Source: Micrococcaceae bacterium
GTDB lineage: Bacteria > Actinomycetota > Actinomycetes > Actinomycetales > Micrococcaceae
Direction: 5' to 3'
Length of the DNA: 6,464 nucleotides
Assembly: GCA_003486025.1 (NCBI GenBank)
Contig: DNHA01000138.1
Coordinates: forward strand, 1 to 6,464
Shown here: one piece after another, positions 5,872 to 6,464 of the stretch
How positions within the stretch are numbered: position 1 is the first letter of the stretch
Layout: every line of letters starts with the position of its first letter
Made by a program: the position numbers and the translations under genes
Notes under the pieces: model-generated
Databases searched by the model: none
Told to the model about the DNA's origin: nothing
What the model saw: the letters and a program-made list of their open reading frames with translations, nothing else

Positions 5872-5877
5872 TAACCT
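5872..5877 (+). promoter_or_regulatory. Candidate purU -10 element directing a leaderless transcript
   Basis: TAACCT matches TANNNT and ends six bases before the purU ATG, so transcription would start at or next to the A of the start codon. It lies inside the 10-bp palindrome AGGTTAACCT (5868-5877). No clear -35 is visible and there is no Shine-Dalgarno before the ATG, which supports a leaderless mRNA. Confidence 0.45.
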
Positions 5878-5883
5878 CGAACC

Positions 5884-6464
5884 ATGAGCAACCAGTACAT
5901 CGTGACCCTTTCCTGCATCGACCGTCCGGGCATCGTGCATGCTATTTCCGGCGGATTGCTGGGCGCTGGTTGCAATATCACCGAATCCCAGCAGTACGAG
6001 TCCCCGGATTCGAACACCTTTTTCATGCGCATCGAGGTGGCTACCGAACAGTCGCTGGCCCAGGTGCGCGCCGCCTTGGCTCCGATCCGCGAAGACTTTG
6101 TGATGTCGCTACGGGTAGACGATGCCGCCAAGCGCACCCGGACCATGATCATGTGCTCCAAGGCCGGGCATGCGCTCAACGACCTGCTCTTCGCGCAGCG
6201 TGCCGGAAATCTGGCCATCGAGGTGCCGGTGATCGTCTCCAACCACCTGGATCTGAAGCCGATGGCAGACTTCTACGGGGTCGACTTTGTGCACCTGCCG
6301 GTCACCGCGGCCAATAAGTCCCAGGCCGAGTCCGAGCTGCTGGCCTTGGCCGATGCCTACGATATCGAACTGGTGGTGCTCGCGCGCTACATGCAGATCC
6401 TCTCCGACGCGCTGTGCGAACGCATGTCCGGCCGGGTGATCAACATCCACCACTCCTTCCTGCC
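5884..6464 (+). CDS. purU: Formyltetrahydrofolate deformylase, 3'-truncated by the window edge
   Basis: Cytoplasmic enzyme that hydrolyses 10-formyl-THF to THF and formate, balancing the one-carbon pool and supplying formate. The first 193 codons are present, of about 280-290 in the family; the frame has no stop before the right edge. An N-terminal ACT domain (about 4-80) begins YIVTLSCIDRPGIVHAISGG, where the family's regulation by glycine and methionine (shown for E. coli) acts. The formyl-transferase domain follows from about 86 (TMIMCSKAGHALNDLL) and reaches VINIHHSFLP (185-194), which contains the catalytic N-x-H (N187, H189) of the GART-type fold. The ATG at 5884 is the only plausible start; no Shine-Dalgarno precedes it, and a TAACCT element ends six bases upstream. 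It diverges from folD, whose product it consumes. Identification is very secure despite truncation. Confidence 0.96.
   Translation, partial: MSNQYIVTLSCIDRPGIVHAISGGLLGAGCNITESQQYESPDSNTFFMRIEVATEQSLAQVRAALAPIREDFVMSLRVDDAAKRTRTMIMCSKAGHALNDLLFAQRAGNLAIEVPVIVSNHLDLKPMADFYGVDFVHLPVTAANKSQAESELLALADAYDIELVVLARYMQILSDALCERMSGRVINIHHSFL

Noticed and set aside
5671..5940. A - strand open frame across the folD-purU intergenic region and the purU start
   Set aside because: It covers the ZTP aptamer and the purU N-terminus; its composition and lack of recognisable motifs indicate a chance frame.

Overview
This is ordinary chromosomal DNA from a high-GC Gram-positive bacterium. The family looks like Actinobacteria, and an Arthrobacter/Glutamicibacter-type Micrococcaceae is my best guess. 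That guess is inference: it rests on the high-GC coding with strong G/C third-position bias, the short NarL-type kinase/regulator pair, TANNNT-type -10 elements, the actinobacterial form of FolD ([13 protein letters not shown]), and an apparently leaderless gene. There is no sign of mobile DNA, CRISPR, tRNA or rRNA.

Left part (1-1740, + strand): a two-component system. A membrane histidine kinase, cut by the left window edge, overlaps a NarL/LuxR-type response regulator by the ATGA arrangement. Converging on it from the right is a small glyoxalase/VOC-fold gene (1763-2119, - strand). This gene lies downstream of, and co-oriented with, a LysR-type regulator (2215-3147, - strand).

Middle (3148-4743): the LysR gene diverges from an MHS-family major facilitator transporter (3283-4683, + strand). 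Their shared 135-bp AT-richer intergenic region carries two dyads and a 32-bp-spaced direct repeat. This is the usual layout for a LysR regulator controlling a neighbouring uptake gene. A strong symmetric hairpin (4709-4743) probably terminates both the transporter and the convergent folD transcript.

Right part (4755-6464): one-carbon/folate metabolism. folD (- strand) and purU (+ strand, cut by the right edge) diverge from a 253-bp region. On the - strand that region encodes a well-formed ZTP (pfl-motif) riboswitch in the folD leader, which is the most informative non-coding feature of the window. FolD makes 10-formyl-THF and PurU hydrolyses it back to THF plus formate. ZTP (the phosphorylated AICAR derivative) accumulates when 10-formyl-THF is short, so the riboswitch should raise FolD output when the pool is low. 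purU appears to start without a Shine-Dalgarno, with a TAACCT -10 element six bases before its ATG, suggesting a leaderless mRNA. The folD leader also holds an exact 10-nt copy of one riboswitch P1 strand and a possible Shine-Dalgarno-sequestering pairing, which together hint at how the switch acts.
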